DNA from: QYQD01 sp040754095
GTDB taxonomy: Bacteria > Desulfobacterota > QYQD01
Assembly: GCA_040754095.1 (NCBI GenBank)
Contig: JBFMFO010000002.1
Coordinates: 62,001 to 126,000 of the forward strand
Direction of reading: 5' to 3'
DNA length: 64,000 nucleotides
Below the pieces are notes generated by a model that saw nothing but the letters and a program-made list of their open reading frames with translations, was not told where the DNA came from and searched no databases. Both the position numbers and the translations under genes were made by a program. This document shows positions 8,337 to 17,554 of this stretch, piece by piece (the first letter of the stretch is position 1; the number at the start of each line of letters is the position of its first letter).

Positions 8337-9608
8337 ATGTCGTCTTTGAAGAATACCGATCCTGAGATATTCAACGTTCTCCAACTTGAACTTGAAAGAC
8401 AGACTTATAAGCTGGAGATGGTGGCCTCGGAAAATTTTGTCAGTGAAGCTGTCCTGGAGGCACAGGGAAGTATTTTAACGAACAAGTATGCCGAGGGTTA
8501 CCCGGGCCGGCGGTATTACGGCGGTTGCGAGTACGTAGATATGGCCGAGGATTTGGCCATAGGGCGGGCCAAAGAGATATTTGGCGCCGAATACGCTAAT
8601 GTCCAGGCCCACTCCGGCACTCAGGCCAACATGGCTATCTATTTCGGGTTTCTTGAGCCCGGCGACACAGTATTAGGTATGGATCTGGCGCATGGCGGCC
8701 ATTTATCCCATGGCAGCCCGGTGAATTTTTCCGGCCGATTTTATAACATAGTCTCATATGGGGTAAGCAGGGAAACCGAGACCATAGATTATGAAGAGGT
8801 AAGAAAACTGGCCCTTCAATACAAACCCAAGATGATTATTTCCGGGGCCAGCGCCTATCCGAGGGTAATTGATTTTGCTGCCTTTCGCTCGATTGCGGAT
8901 ACAATTGGGGCCTATCTGATGGTGGATATGGCCCATATCGCCGGCCTGGTCGCGGCCGGGGTGCATCCTTCACCGGTACCCTATGCCGATTTTGTCACCT
9001 CAACTACCCATAAGACACTGCGGGGGCCGCGTGGAGGTCTTATTCTGGCCAGAGAAAAATATGGAAAAAAACTCAACAGCCAGATATTTCCGGGTATCCA
9101 GGGGGGGCCGCTTATGCACACCATCGCAGCCAAGGCGGTGGCCTTCAAGGAGGCGTTAAGTACTTCCTTTAGATCCTATCAGGAACAAATTGTGAAAAAT
9201 GCCCGGACCCTGGCTACGGTTCTTCAGCAGGATGGTTATCGTTTAGTCTCCGGAGGCACAGACAACCACCTTATGCTGGTTGACTTGACTGTCCGGGGAA
9301 TAACCGGTAAAGATGCAGAACGGGCCCTGGATGAGGCCGGTATTACGGTGAATAAAAATGCCATACCCTTCGATACAAAAGGGCCGCAGATAACCAGCGG
9401 CATACGCATCGGGACACCGGCCGTAACCAGCCGGGGCATGAGGGAAGAAGAGATGACTACTATAGGTCGTCTTATGACGCTTGTCCTGGGCAATCTGGAC
9501 AGTGAGAAGGTGCGCCGGGAGGTACGGCAGGAAGTGCGCAGCCTTTGTGAGCGGTTTCCATTATATCCGGGTCTGTGGTCCGCATACGGCGGGCAGAAAA
9601 AGGGCTGA
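8337..9608 (+). CDS. glyA: Serine hydroxymethyltransferase
   Basis: GlyA is the PLP enzyme that converts serine plus tetrahydrofolate into glycine and 5,10-methylene-tetrahydrofolate. The 423 aa show EMVASENFVSEAV and NKYAEGYPGRRYYGGCE near the N-terminus, and TSTTHKTLRGPRGG containing the PLP-binding lysine in the middle. The length is typical. The start is ATG 8337, with an AGGGG some 11 bases upstream. The next gene begins 2 bp after the stop. Confidence 0.97.
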   Translation: MSSLKNTDPEIFNVLQLELERQTYKLEMVASENFVSEAVLEAQGSILTNKYAEGYPGRRYYGGCEYVDMAEDLAIGRAKEIFGAEYANVQAHSGTQANMAIYFGFLEPGDTVLGMDLAHGGHLSHGSPVNFSGRFYNIVSYGVSRETETIDYEEVRKLALQYKPKMIISGASAYPRVIDFAAFRSIADTIGAYLMVDMAHIAGLVAAGVHPSPVPYADFVTSTTHKTLRGPRGGLILAREKYGKKLNSQIFPGIQGGPLMHTIAAKAVAFKEALSTSFRSYQEQIVKNARTLATVLQQDGYRLVSGGTDNHLMLVDLTVRGITGKDAERALDEAGITVNKNAIPFDTKGPQITSGIRIGTPAVTSRGMREEEMTTIGRLMTLVLGNLDSEKVRREVRQEVRSLCERFPLYPGLWSAYGGQKKG

Positions 9609-9610
9609 AG

Positions 9611-10051
9611 ATGAGCAGGCCGTCATGGGAAGAATACTTTATGAACATTACCTATCTTGTGGCCGAACGATCCACCTGCCTGCGGCGCAAGGTAGGGGCA
9701 GTCCTGGTTAAAGACAAACGCATCCTGGCCACGGGTTATAACGGAGCCCCTTCCGGCCTTAAACATTGCCTTGATATCGGTTGTCTGCGCGAAAAAGAAG
9801 GCATTCCCTCCGGTGAACGGCACGAACTCTGTCGCGGACTGCATGCCGAACAGAATGTGATTATCCAGGCCGCATATCACGGCATATCCATCGCTGACTC
9901 CACCATCTTTTGTACGAATCTCCCCTGCGTTATCTGCACCAAAATGTTAATCAACGCCGGTGTCAAATGTATCTTTTACCGTGAAGGCTATGCGGATGCC
10001 CTTTCCCGTGATATGCTGGCAGAGGCCGGCATTAACTTGATTCAAATCTAA
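9611..10051 (+). CDS. dCMP deaminase (ComEB-like) family zinc enzyme
   Basis: Members of this family deaminate dCMP to dUMP for thymidylate synthesis. The 146 aa carry the zinc-site motif HAEQN (the His ligand and the proton-shuttling Glu) and the paired cysteines in PCVIC, with the GYNGAPSG substrate-binding stretch before them. I prefer ATG 9611, preceded by AGGG at 9601-9604 and separated from the glyA stop by 2 bp; the in-frame extension to 9575 would overlap glyA. The position between glyA (one-carbon donor) and nrdR (deoxynucleotide control) fits a role in dNTP supply. Substrate specificity is inferred from the family. Confidence 0.92.
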   Translation: MSRPSWEEYFMNITYLVAERSTCLRRKVGAVLVKDKRILATGYNGAPSGLKHCLDIGCLREKEGIPSGERHELCRGLHAEQNVIIQAAYHGISIADSTIFCTNLPCVICTKMLINAGVKCIFYREGYADALSRDMLAEAGINLIQI

Positions 10052-10075
10052 CAGATACACGGAGGCCTTTCCAAA

Positions 10076-10549
10076 ATGAAATGCCCCTTTTGTGGACACG
10101 CGGAAGACAAGGTAATCGACTCCCGCGTCAGCAAGGATAATCTGGTTATCAGACGCCGCAGGGAGTGTTTTCGATGCCAGAGCCGGTTTACAACCTATGA
10201 GCGGGTTGAGGAATTCATGCCCCTTGTAGTAAAAAAAGACGGGCGGCGGGAGCCCTTTAATCGTACGAAGGTTGTCGAAGGCCTGAAAAAAGCCTGTGAG
10301 AAAAGGCCGATCAGCATTAATCTAATCGAGGAATTTGTGGATGGCCTGGAAAAAACCTTGCAAGAAATGGGGGAGAAAGAGATCCCATGCTCGGTTATTG
10401 GAGAAAAAGTCATGGCCAAATTGCGCGAATGGGATGAAGTGGCATACGTTCGATTTGCCTCGGTCTATAAGCAGTTTAAGGACCTGGACGAGTTTATGAC
10501 CGAACTAAAGGGCTTACTGGCCAATCGCAAGGAAGAAGAGGAAAGATAG
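10076..10549 (+). CDS. nrdR: Transcriptional repressor NrdR
   Basis: NrdR represses ribonucleotide reductase genes by sensing ATP/dATP. The 157 aa begin with a four-cysteine zinc ribbon (CPFCGH...CFRCQSRF) and continue with an ATP-cone domain (VVKKDGRREPFNRTKVVEGLKKA), the full NrdR architecture. An ACGGAGG ribosome site precedes ATG 10076. Its stop TAG abuts the TTG start of ribD. No NrdR boxes or reductase genes were recognised in the window, so its targets must lie elsewhere. Confidence 0.97.
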   Translation: MKCPFCGHAEDKVIDSRVSKDNLVIRRRRECFRCQSRFTTYERVEEFMPLVVKKDGRREPFNRTKVVEGLKKACEKRPISINLIEEFVDGLEKTLQEMGEKEIPCSVIGEKVMAKLREWDEVAYVRFASVYKQFKDLDEFMTELKGLLANRKEEEER

Positions 10550-11653
10550 TTGGCAGAAAACGCTGACGAAAAGTATATGCGGATTGCTCTAACCCTTGCC
10601 TCAAAGGGGCGGGGACGCACTTCGCCTAATCCCCTGGTCGGAGCGGTTATTGTTAAGGATGATAGAATAGTCGGGCAAGGATACCACAAAAAGGCCGGGG
10701 AACCCCATGCGGAAATCAATGCCATTTCCGCTGCGGGCAAACGTGCGCAGGGCAGCGCCCTGTATGTAAATCTTGAGCCGTGCAATCACCATGGCCGCAC
10801 GCCTCCCTGTACGCAGGCGATCCTGACGGCAGGGATACGCCGGGTGGTCATCGGCATGCGTGATCCCAATCCCGATGTAAGGGGGGGCGGGATCGAGTTT
10901 CTGCGGTCACACGGGGTGAAAGTAGAATGCGGCTTCCTGGAAAAAGAGTGCCTTCGGCTAAATGAGGCCTTTATCAAGTATGTCACTGAGAAAAGGCCCT
11001 TTGTTATAATGAAAGCGGCGGCTAGTATGGACGGCAAGATTGCTACCCGAAGCGGGGATGCCAGATGGATTACAGGTGAAAGGGCACGCCGTTTTGTGCA
11101 CCGCCTGAGAAATGAGGTTGATGCCATCCTGGTAGGCGCCGGAACAGTTATAAAAGACAATCCCATGTTGACTACACGGCTCGGACAAAAAAGAGGCAGG
11201 GATCCGCTGCGGGTAGTACTGGACTCCGGGCTAAAAATCCCTCTCACTGCCAGGATATTTAACTTAGAGTCATCTGCGCAAACTCTTGTAGCTACAATTC
11301 ACAATGCCTCCGATAGCAAAAAGAGGCATCTCATAGAAAAAGGCGTAGAGATAATGGCGGTTTCTACCAATCAAGGCGGCCTGGACCTTGCAGAGTTGTT
11401 GAGTAAATTAGGCAGGAGAGGTATATTAAGCGTACTCATTGAAGGCGGAGGGACCGTTTTTGCTTCGGCTATACAATCCAGTCTGGTGGATAAATTTTAT
11501 CTCTTTTATGCGCCGATTATTATCGGAGGCACAAAAGCCGTGGACATGGTAGGCGGAGAAGGTGTAAATCATATAGCAGGGGCCTTTCGGCTTAAGGATA
11601 TGAAGGCAAGAAAAATTGGAGATGACCTTTTAGTTGAGGCCTATCCGGCCTGA
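10550..11653 (+). CDS. ribD: Bifunctional riboflavin biosynthesis deaminase/reductase RibD
   Basis: RibD performs the second and third steps from GTP to riboflavin: deamination of the diaminopyrimidine and NADPH reduction of the ribose side chain. Residues about 1-150 are the deaminase (HAEINA zinc site, then NLEPCNHHGRTPPC). Residues about 150-367 are the reductase (PFVIMKAAASMDGKIAT, EGGGTVFASA). The start appears to be TTG 10550, immediately after the nrdR stop, with GAGGAAAG at about 10538-10545 inside nrdR; the first internal ATG (10577) would cut into the conserved DEKYMRIAL helix. It heads the rib gene group ribD-ribE-ribBA-ribH. Confidence 0.95.
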   Translation: MAENADEKYMRIALTLASKGRGRTSPNPLVGAVIVKDDRIVGQGYHKKAGEPHAEINAISAAGKRAQGSALYVNLEPCNHHGRTPPCTQAILTAGIRRVVIGMRDPNPDVRGGGIEFLRSHGVKVECGFLEKECLRLNEAFIKYVTEKRPFVIMKAAASMDGKIATRSGDARWITGERARRFVHRLRNEVDAILVGAGTVIKDNPMLTTRLGQKRGRDPLRVVLDSGLKIPLTARIFNLESSAQTLVATIHNASDSKKRHLIEKGVEIMAVSTNQGGLDLAELLSKLGRRGILSVLIEGGGTVFASAIQSSLVDKFYLFYAPIIIGGTKAVDMVGGEGVNHIAGAFRLKDMKARKIGDDLLVEAYPA

Positions 11654-11655
11654 GG

Positions 11656-11829
11656 CCGGTCGTACCATAGGCAGATTCGCCGAGGCGAACTTCAAGTTTT
11701 CAGCAACCAGTGATTAGCCGTCGGCATTTTTTGTTATCCGTTAACCGTTGTCCGACATTTTCTTTCGGTAAACGGTCAACAGTGAACGGTGGACCAGCTT
11801 CACGCTGATAGCTGACTGCTGTCTGCTTG
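11656..11829. repeat. Composite palindromic repeat element, copy 1
   Basis: Almost the whole ribD-ribE gap (11654-11880) is a composite element. It contains an inner TTCGCC...GGCGAA hairpin, a CAGCNNN-type heptad arm, a long arm of TTAACCG-type heptads, the complementary AACGGTN arm, and a closing GCTGATA arm. The same element, in reverse orientation and with few differences, lies at 21787-21965 after the phosphatase gene. I looked here for an FMN riboswitch because the gap precedes riboflavin synthase, but saw none of its conserved core. Confidence 0.85.
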
Positions 11830-11880
11830 TCCGGGACTTTTTGGTTTCCCGATGAAAACTAACGAACTACAGGTTGAGAA

Positions 11881-12543
11881 ATGTTCACCGGAATCGTAGA
11901 GACCCTGGGTACCGTAAGAAAAAAGGCCTCTTCCGGCGAGGGGTTGAGACTTACGATTGAGGCCGATATAAAGTGGTCTGACCTGATGCCGGGAGAAAGT
12001 ATTAGTGTGAACGGGACCTGCCTGACCGCAACAGATTTATCCGGTCCGGTATTTACCGTAGATGTCTCTCCTGAGAGCATCCGCCGGACTACCATGGGCC
12101 GGATCAATATAGGCGATAAGGTAAACCTGGAAAGGGCATTAAGGCCCACAGATCGCCTGGGCGGTCATATCGTGACCGGACATATAGATGCGACAGGGGT
12201 TGTCTTGAGCCGGCAGGAGCAGGCCGCTTTTACCCTGTTTTCTATTCGGATTCCAGAGGGATTTGCCGGATACGTGATAGAAAAGGGATCCATCGCCGTA
12301 GATGGCATCAGCCTTACAGTAAACGATTGCCATGATTCTTTGTTCTCTGTATCCATCATCCCTTTTACTGCCCGGCACACCACTATAGGCCGGCGCAAAG
12401 CGGGCGACGCCGTTAATATCGAATTTGATATTATCGGCAAGTATGTGGAAAAATTGCTCTCAAGGGGCCGGAACGATAAGGCCGGGGATGTAGAGAAGGG
12501 CGGGATCAGCCGGGAGTTTCTGGCCGAACATGGGATTGTCTAA
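11881..12543 (+). CDS. ribE: Riboflavin synthase alpha subunit
   Basis: Riboflavin synthase dismutates two molecules of 6,7-dimethyl-8-ribityllumazine into riboflavin and a pyrimidinedione. The 220 aa start with the diagnostic MFTGIVETLG and consist of two lumazine-binding repeats: residues ~1-95 (SVNGTCLTA) and ~96-195 (TGHIDATG, IAVDGISLTV). Length and motifs are standard. It is separated from ribD by a repeat element, so a promoter or processing site may lie between them. ribBA follows 21 bp later. Confidence 0.96.
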   Translation: MFTGIVETLGTVRKKASSGEGLRLTIEADIKWSDLMPGESISVNGTCLTATDLSGPVFTVDVSPESIRRTTMGRINIGDKVNLERALRPTDRLGGHIVTGHIDATGVVLSRQEQAAFTLFSIRIPEGFAGYVIEKGSIAVDGISLTVNDCHDSLFSVSIIPFTARHTTIGRRKAGDAVNIEFDIIGKYVEKLLSRGRNDKAGDVEKGGISREFLAEHGIV

Positions 12544-12564
12544 GCAAGCTAAGGAGATAATAAA

Positions 12565-13770
12565 ATGCCTGTAACTACCATTGAAGAGGCCCTGAAAGAT
12601 ATTAAGGCCGGAAAGATGGTCATCCTGGTTGATGATGAGGACAGGGAAAACGAGGGCGACCTGACCATGGCAGCGGAAAAGATTTCACCGGAGGCCATTA
12701 ATTTCATGGCCCGTTATGGCCGGGGTCTGATATGCCTTTCTCTTACTCAAGAAAAGATTGAACAGTTGCAAATTCCTATGATGATCGGCCATAACACATC
12801 CCCTTTTCGAACTGCCTTCACTGTATCCATAGAAGCAAAACGGGGGGTAACTACCGGAATTTCTGCGGCAGACCGCGCCACAACCATACTTACCGCCATT
12901 GCCGACGATGCCGGCCCTGATGATCTGGTCATGCCCGGGCATATTTTCCCATTAAGGGCGCGTAAAGGCGGTGTTTTGGTGCGCACCGGCCAGACCGAAG
13001 GCTCGGTTGATCTGGCCAGAATGGCCGGATTGAAACCGGCCGGCGTCATCTGCGAGATCATGAAAGATGACGGCACCATGGCCCGTCTCCCTGATCTGGA
13101 GATATTCGCGGCAGAACATAACCTTAAGATCGTTACCGTCCGTGATATAATAGAATACCGGCTCAGAAACGAGAGCTTTGTGCATCGGGCGGCAACGACG
13201 CTTCTTCCTACCCTATACGGCGGGGAATTTACGGCCATAGCCTACACTAATGATATAGACGATAGCGAGCACCTAGCCCTGGTTAAGGGTGAGATTAACC
13301 CTGAAGATGAAGTTCTGGTGCGCGTCCATTCCGAGTGTCTTACCGGCGACGTGTTAGGCTCCCTGCGTTGCGATTGCGGTAAACAATTGCAGGCCGCCAT
13401 GAAAATGGTGGAACGGGAAGGGAAGGGGGTTATACTTTACATGGCCCAGGAGGGCCGGGGCATAGGCCTTGTCAATAAGATCAGGGCCTATGCCTTGCAG
13501 GATCAGGGAAGGGATACGGTAGAAGCCAATTTAGAGCTGGGCTTTAAAGCCGACCTCAGGGACTACGGCATAGGCGCACAAATACTGCACGATCTTGGCG
13601 TTCGCAAGATGAGGCTTCTGACCAATAACCCCAAAAAGATTATTGGCCTGGAGGGATACGGCCTTAGGGTTACAGAAAGGGTGCCTATCGAAGTCCCTCC
13701 CGGTAAAGAGAATATCCGTTATCTCAAGACTAAAGAGAAAAAGATGGGGCATATATTGAACCTTGATTAA
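12565..13770 (+). CDS. ribBA: Bifunctional DHBP synthase / GTP cyclohydrolase II
   Basis: RibBA supplies both precursors of the lumazine: 3,4-dihydroxy-2-butanone 4-phosphate from ribulose 5-phosphate (N-terminal half), and the pyrimidine from GTP (C-terminal half). Residues ~1-200 show VDDEDRENEGDLTMAA and the GHIFPLRA/RTGQTEGSVDLA motifs of RibB. Residues ~205-401 show VHSECLTGDVLGSLRCDCG with the three zinc cysteines, and MAQEGRGIGL of RibA. The ribosome site AAGGAGATAAT precedes ATG 12565. 401 aa is normal for the fusion. Confidence 0.97.
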   Translation: MPVTTIEEALKDIKAGKMVILVDDEDRENEGDLTMAAEKISPEAINFMARYGRGLICLSLTQEKIEQLQIPMMIGHNTSPFRTAFTVSIEAKRGVTTGISAADRATTILTAIADDAGPDDLVMPGHIFPLRARKGGVLVRTGQTEGSVDLARMAGLKPAGVICEIMKDDGTMARLPDLEIFAAEHNLKIVTVRDIIEYRLRNESFVHRAATTLLPTLYGGEFTAIAYTNDIDDSEHLALVKGEINPEDEVLVRVHSECLTGDVLGSLRCDCGKQLQAAMKMVEREGKGVILYMAQEGRGIGLVNKIRAYALQDQGRDTVEANLELGFKADLRDYGIGAQILHDLGVRKMRLLTNNPKKIIGLEGYGLRVTERVPIEVPPGKENIRYLKTKEKKMGHILNLD

Positions 13771-13777
13771 ACTTTTA

Positions 13778-13812
13778 AGCGTTCAGCAGTCAGCCGTCAG
13801 CAATCGGTAGTG
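13778..13812. repeat. Short 7-bp-period array
   Basis: Five consecutive heptads (AGCGTTC, AGCAGTC, AGCCGTC, AGCAATC, GGTAGTG) lie between ribBA and ribH. Only a single arm is present here. It ends before the ribH ribosome site GAGGGA. Confidence 0.6.
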
Positions 13813-13860
13813 AGATTGGTTGATAAAATCAATAAATTTTTAAAAAAAGAGGGAAGAAAC

Positions 13861-14349
13861 ATGGCCAGAGTATTCGAAGGCAAGGTACGGGCCGAAGGGC
13901 TCAAGATAGCCATTATCATCAGTCGATTTAATGACTTTATCGGTGAACGCCTTATGGGCGGGGCCATGGATGCCTTGCTGCGTCACGGAGCAAGCGAAAA
14001 GGATATCGATATATACAAGGTTCCGGGGGCCTTTGAGATTCCGCTGGTGGCCAAAAAGGCAGCTGCCGCCGGTAAATATGATACTGTAATCTGCCTGGGC
14101 GCGGTCATCAGAGGGGCAACGCCACATTTTGAGTATGTCAGCGCCGAAGTCTCCAAGGGAATAGCCCAGGTATCTCTAGATACCGGTGTTCCTCTGGCTT
14201 TTGGTATCCTTACCACAGACACTATTGAGCAGGCCATTGAACGCGCCGGAACTAAAGCAGGCAACAAGGGATGGGACGCGGCTCTGGCCGCTATTGAAAT
14301 GGTCAATCTTATTAAGGCCATTCACCGCAAGGACACAAAGGAAACCTAA
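13861..14349 (+). CDS. ribH: 6,7-dimethyl-8-ribityllumazine synthase
   Basis: RibH condenses the RibBA/RibD products into lumazine, the substrate of riboflavin synthase, usually as an icosahedral or smaller capsid-like assembly. Chosen start ATG 13861 (MARVFEGKVRAEG) has GAGGGAAG just upstream and gives 162 aa, close to the family norm; an extension to a GTG at 13810 runs into the repeat array. Motifs: ISRFNDFI at the N-terminus, VPGAFEIPLVAKK, the GAVIRGATPHFEYV block, and FGILTTDTIEQAIERAG. nusB follows after a 188-bp gap with repeats. Confidence 0.95.
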   Translation: MARVFEGKVRAEGLKIAIIISRFNDFIGERLMGGAMDALLRHGASEKDIDIYKVPGAFEIPLVAKKAAAAGKYDTVICLGAVIRGATPHFEYVSAEVSKGIAQVSLDTGVPLAFGILTTDTIEQAIERAGTKAGNKGWDAALAAIEMVNLIKAIHRKDTKET

Positions 14350-14379
14350 GATAAGAAGAGGTAACTACTCGGGTATCTT

Positions 14380-14431
14380 GCCACAAAGGCACCAAGATAT
14401 CTTATATGTTTTCTTTTTGTGTCTTAGTGGC
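14380..14431. repeat. Palindromic CACAAAG-type element
   Basis: Two arms, GCCACAAAGGCACCAAG and the complement of GCCACTAAGACACAAAA, face each other around an AT-rich loop, so the region can form a long hairpin. A single arm of the related CGCAAAG type (TTTGCGTTCTTTGCGTC) follows at about 14466-14490. Both lie between ribH and nusB. The hairpin could act as a transcription attenuator, but no clear T-tract follows. Confidence 0.65.
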
Positions 14432-14537
14432 TGAATAGTTAAAAAAATAGTCAATGTTTTTTAAAAATTTGCGTTCTTTGCGTCTTGGCGGTGAAAAGGT
14501 ATTACAACTGCCGGAACCTCTTTGAAAGACTTATCGT

Positions 14538-14963
14538 ATGGGCATTCGCCGGAAGGCACGAGAAAGCGCTCTTCAAATATTGTACGAAATGGACCTGACC
14601 GGGTCGGGGGCGGAAAAGGCGACGTCCGCCTTCTGCGCTTCATTTAAGATTCCGGAGCAGGCACATGATTTCTGCTTACGACTGGTCAAAGGTGTCGAGA
14701 CCCATCGGGGACAAATAGATAGTTTAGTTAATGGGCATTCTGAGCACTGGCGGCTGAATCGAATGTCGCGGGTGGATCGGAATATCTTGCGGCTGGCTGC
14801 ATTTGAACTCTTGTATTGTGACGACATCCCCCCTAAGGTAACTATCAACGAGGCAGTAGAGCTGGGTAAAAAATTTGGGACCGAAGACTCCGGTCCTTTT
14901 ATAAATGGAATACTGGACGCCATCTACGATGCCAAGATAAAGAAGCTCATAGCTGGTAGCTGA
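14538..14963 (+). CDS. nusB: Transcription antitermination factor NusB
   Basis: NusB binds boxA RNA with NusE (S10) to promote antitermination, mainly on rRNA operons. The 141 aa are all-helical with the NusB pattern: RRKARESALQILYEMDL at the N-terminus, MSRVDRNILRLAAFELLY in the centre, and INEAVELGKKFGTEDSGPFINGILDAI at the end. The last residues LIAGS and the TGA stop are encoded by AGCTCAT AGCTGGT AGCTGAT heptads, so the protein tail derives from the downstream repeat array. The ribH-nusB order is widely conserved. Confidence 0.96.
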   Translation: MGIRRKARESALQILYEMDLTGSGAEKATSAFCASFKIPEQAHDFCLRLVKGVETHRGQIDSLVNGHSEHWRLNRMSRVDRNILRLAAFELLYCDDIPPKVTINEAVELGKKFGTEDSGPFINGILDAIYDAKIKKLIAGS

Positions 14964-15003
14964 TGGCTCATAGCGATCAGCCATGAACCATGCGCCATGA
15001 ACA
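14943..15003. repeat. Perfectly phased 7-bp array overlapping the nusB stop
   Basis: Eight to nine consecutive 7-base units without a phase slip: AGCTCAT, AGCTGGT, AGCTGAT, GGCTCAT, AGCGATC, AGCCATG, AACCATG, CGCCATG. The array starts in the last codons of nusB and ends before the leuS ribosome site. The unit drifts from AGCTGAT-like to GCCATGA-like along the array, as expected if tandem copies diverge or if different units are joined. Confidence 0.8.
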
Positions 15004-15033
15004 TTGTCAGGGTAGGAGTGATAAAACTTAGTT

Positions 15034-17532
15034 ATGACGGAAGTACAAGCGAATAACTACGCCTTTCAAGAAATAGAGACGCGCTGGCAGGCGTATTGGA
15101 AAGCGAATAAGACTTTTAAGACCGAAGCAGACGGTGCAAAGGATAAATTTTATCTCCTTGAAATGTTCCCTTATCCCTCAGGCAGGATTCATATGGGGCA
15201 TGTCCGCAACTATACCATAGGGGATGTCTTTGCGCGCTACAAGCGAATGAGAGGCTATAACGTACTCCACCCCATGGGCTGGGATGCCTTTGGACTTCCG
15301 GCAGAAAATGCGGCCATAAAACATAAAATTCATCCTGCCCGGTGGACATATGAGAACATCAATTATATGCGTTCTCAGCTGCAAAAAATGGGATTTAGCT
15401 ATGACTGGGACAGGGAGATTGCCACCTGCGATCCAGGCTATTATCGTTGGGAACAGCTATTTTTTATCGAGATGCACAAGAAGGGGCTGGCATATCGCAG
15501 GGAATCTCCAGTTAACTGGTGTGAAAAATGCGGCACGGTTTTAGCTAACGAACAGGTAGTGGGAAGCGGTGTCTGCTGGCGCTGCGACACGCCGGTTACT
15601 ATTCGCCGGTTGAAGCAGTGGTTCTTTAGAATCACGGCTTACGCCGAAGAGCTGCTGGCGGAATGTGACCAGCTTACCGGTTGGCCTGAAAAAGTGGTTA
15701 CCATGCAAAAAAACTGGATCGGCAAGAGTGAAGGGGCCGAGATCCACTTTCCTGTCGAGGGTTCCGATAAAAAGATAACGGTATTTACCACCCGGCCGGA
15801 CACCGTCTTCGGAGCTACTTTTATGAGCCTGGCGGTTGATCATCCGTTAGTCCTCGAACTTTCCTGTAGCGCCTCGCGGGAGGCCGCTGTGCTGGCCTTT
15901 GTAGAAAAAGAAAATCGTGAAAAAAGATTGCGTACCGGGGGCGAAGACTTTGAGAAGGAAGGCGTCTTTACAGGGGCCTATTGTCTGAATCCCCTTACCG
16001 GCCGGCGTATGCCCATATTCGCAGCCAATTTTGTTTTAATGGAGTATGGCTCCGGCGCAGTCATGGCCGTACCGGTACACGATCAGCGTGATTTTGAATT
16101 TGCCCGCAAGTACGGTCTGGACGTTGTGGTGGTTATTCAACCGCCGGGAGAGAAGCTCTACCCTGAAAATATGACTGAGGCCTATGTCGAAGAAGGCACA
16201 ATGGTCAACTCCGGTCAATTCAATGGCATGAACAGCAACGAGGCCAAGGGGGCGATTGTTCGTCACCTTGAAGTAACCGGCCTGGGCAAAAAGGCGGTAA
16301 GTTACCGGCTGCGGGACTGGGGTATCTCCAGGCAGCGCTACTGGGGCGCGCCGATACCCATTATTTACTGTGATACATGTGGCGCTGTGCCTGTCCCGGA
16401 AAAGGATCTGCCGGTTGTGCTTCCCCTGGATGCCGAAATAGATGAGACGGGCCGCTCACCTCTTCCCCGGCTCAGTTCCTTTGTCAACACCACGTGCCCT
16501 TCCTGCGGCGGGGCCGCCCGCCGGGAAACAGACACCATGGATACATTTGTTGAGTCTTCATGGTACTTTGCCCGCTATGCCTGTCCCGACTACGCGGAAG
16601 CCCCTCTTGACCGGGCCGGAGTCGATTACTGGCTGCCGGTTGACCAATATATAGGCGGGGTAGAGCATGCCATACTTCATTTATTATATGCGCGTTTTTA
16701 TACCAAAGTACTGCGTGATCTAGGCTGGCTTAATATAAATGAACCGTTTAGAAATCTCCTTACTCAGGGAATGGTCATAAAAGACGGAACAAAGATGTCG
16801 AAGTCCAAGGGCAATGTGGTCGATCCCGATGACCTTATAACTCGCTATGGCGCAGATACAGTACGCCTTTTTTCCCTGTTTGCCGCCCCTCCGGAACGCG
16901 ACCTGGAGTGGAGCGACCAGGGCGTGGAGGGCGCCCATCGTTTCCTGAATCGGATCTGGCGCCTTGTAACTGAAAACCGGGGTACAATAGACCAATCTCC
17001 GGCTGTAATCAATATATCTGAACTAAAGGGCGAGTCAAAGGCGCTGCATCGTAAGATTCATCAGACCATTAAAAAAGTCGGCACTGATATTGAAGACAGA
17101 TTTCATTTCAATACCGCCATAAGTGCTATAATGGAACTGGTCAACGATGCTTATGGTGTCATCGGATCAGGCGATAAAAATCCGCAGACCCTGGCTGTCT
17201 TGAAACTGGCGATAGAGACCGTCATCGTATCACTCTCACCGTTTGCGCCTCATATTTCCGAAGAGCTGTGGCAAACCATGGGGCATAAGGAACTGCTCTC
17301 ATCAGCTTCCTGGCCTTCCTATGATGAAGATGCAGCCCGCCAGGAAAAAATAGAGCTTGTTGTCCAGGTCAACGGCAAAGTACGCAGCCGTGTCGAGGTG
17401 GATGCCGGGCAAGGAGAATCAGAGATCAAGGCAGCCGCCATTAGCGACCTGCGTATCAAAGAATGGATTAATGGAAAAGAAATTAAAAAGGTCATCATAG
17501 CCGGGAATAAATTGGTAAACATCGTGATTTAG
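15034..17532 (+). CDS. leuS: Leucyl-tRNA synthetase
   Basis: LeuRS charges tRNA-Leu. The 832 aa contain the class I HIGH-type motif HMGH (residues ~53-56, in PYPSGRIHMGHVRNYT), a zinc-like CxxC pair (CEKCG...CWRCDTP), an editing domain in the insertion (FTTRPDTVFGATF), and the KMSKS loop at residues ~587-591. The C-terminus has the bacterial LeuRS ending (VVQVNGKVRSRVEV, then KVIIAGNKLVNIVI). Length is close to the typical bacterial enzyme. No T-box leader is visible upstream. lptE follows 22 bp later, a common leuS-lptE pairing. Confidence 0.98.
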   Translation: MTEVQANNYAFQEIETRWQAYWKANKTFKTEADGAKDKFYLLEMFPYPSGRIHMGHVRNYTIGDVFARYKRMRGYNVLHPMGWDAFGLPAENAAIKHKIHPARWTYENINYMRSQLQKMGFSYDWDREIATCDPGYYRWEQLFFIEMHKKGLAYRRESPVNWCEKCGTVLANEQVVGSGVCWRCDTPVTIRRLKQWFFRITAYAEELLAECDQLTGWPEKVVTMQKNWIGKSEGAEIHFPVEGSDKKITVFTTRPDTVFGATFMSLAVDHPLVLELSCSASREAAVLAFVEKENREKRLRTGGEDFEKEGVFTGAYCLNPLTGRRMPIFAANFVLMEYGSGAVMAVPVHDQRDFEFARKYGLDVVVVIQPPGEKLYPENMTEAYVEEGTMVNSGQFNGMNSNEAKGAIVRHLEVTGLGKKAVSYRLRDWGISRQRYWGAPIPIIYCDTCGAVPVPEKDLPVVLPLDAEIDETGRSPLPRLSSFVNTTCPSCGGAARRETDTMDTFVESSWYFARYACPDYAEAPLDRAGVDYWLPVDQYIGGVEHAILHLLYARFYTKVLRDLGWLNINEPFRNLLTQGMVIKDGTKMSKSKGNVVDPDDLITRYGADTVRLFSLFAAPPERDLEWSDQGVEGAHRFLNRIWRLVTENRGTIDQSPAVINISELKGESKALHRKIHQTIKKVGTDIEDRFHFNTAISAIMELVNDAYGVIGSGDKNPQTLAVLKLAIETVIVSLSPFAPHISEELWQTMGHKELLSSASWPSYDEDAARQEKIELVVQVNGKVRSRVEVDAGQGESEIKAAAISDLRIKEWINGKEIKKVIIAGNKLVNIVI

Positions 17533-17554
17533 GCATAAGAAAGGTTACATTAAA

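Noticed and set aside
11654..11880. Possible FMN riboswitch ahead of riboflavin synthase
   Set aside because: The gap is explained by the composite heptad element, which occurs in inverse orientation near cheA; conserved RFN core sequences are not visible.
14943..15003. CRISPR-like array
   Set aside because: The units are 7 bp, directly adjacent, without spacers, and no cas gene is present.
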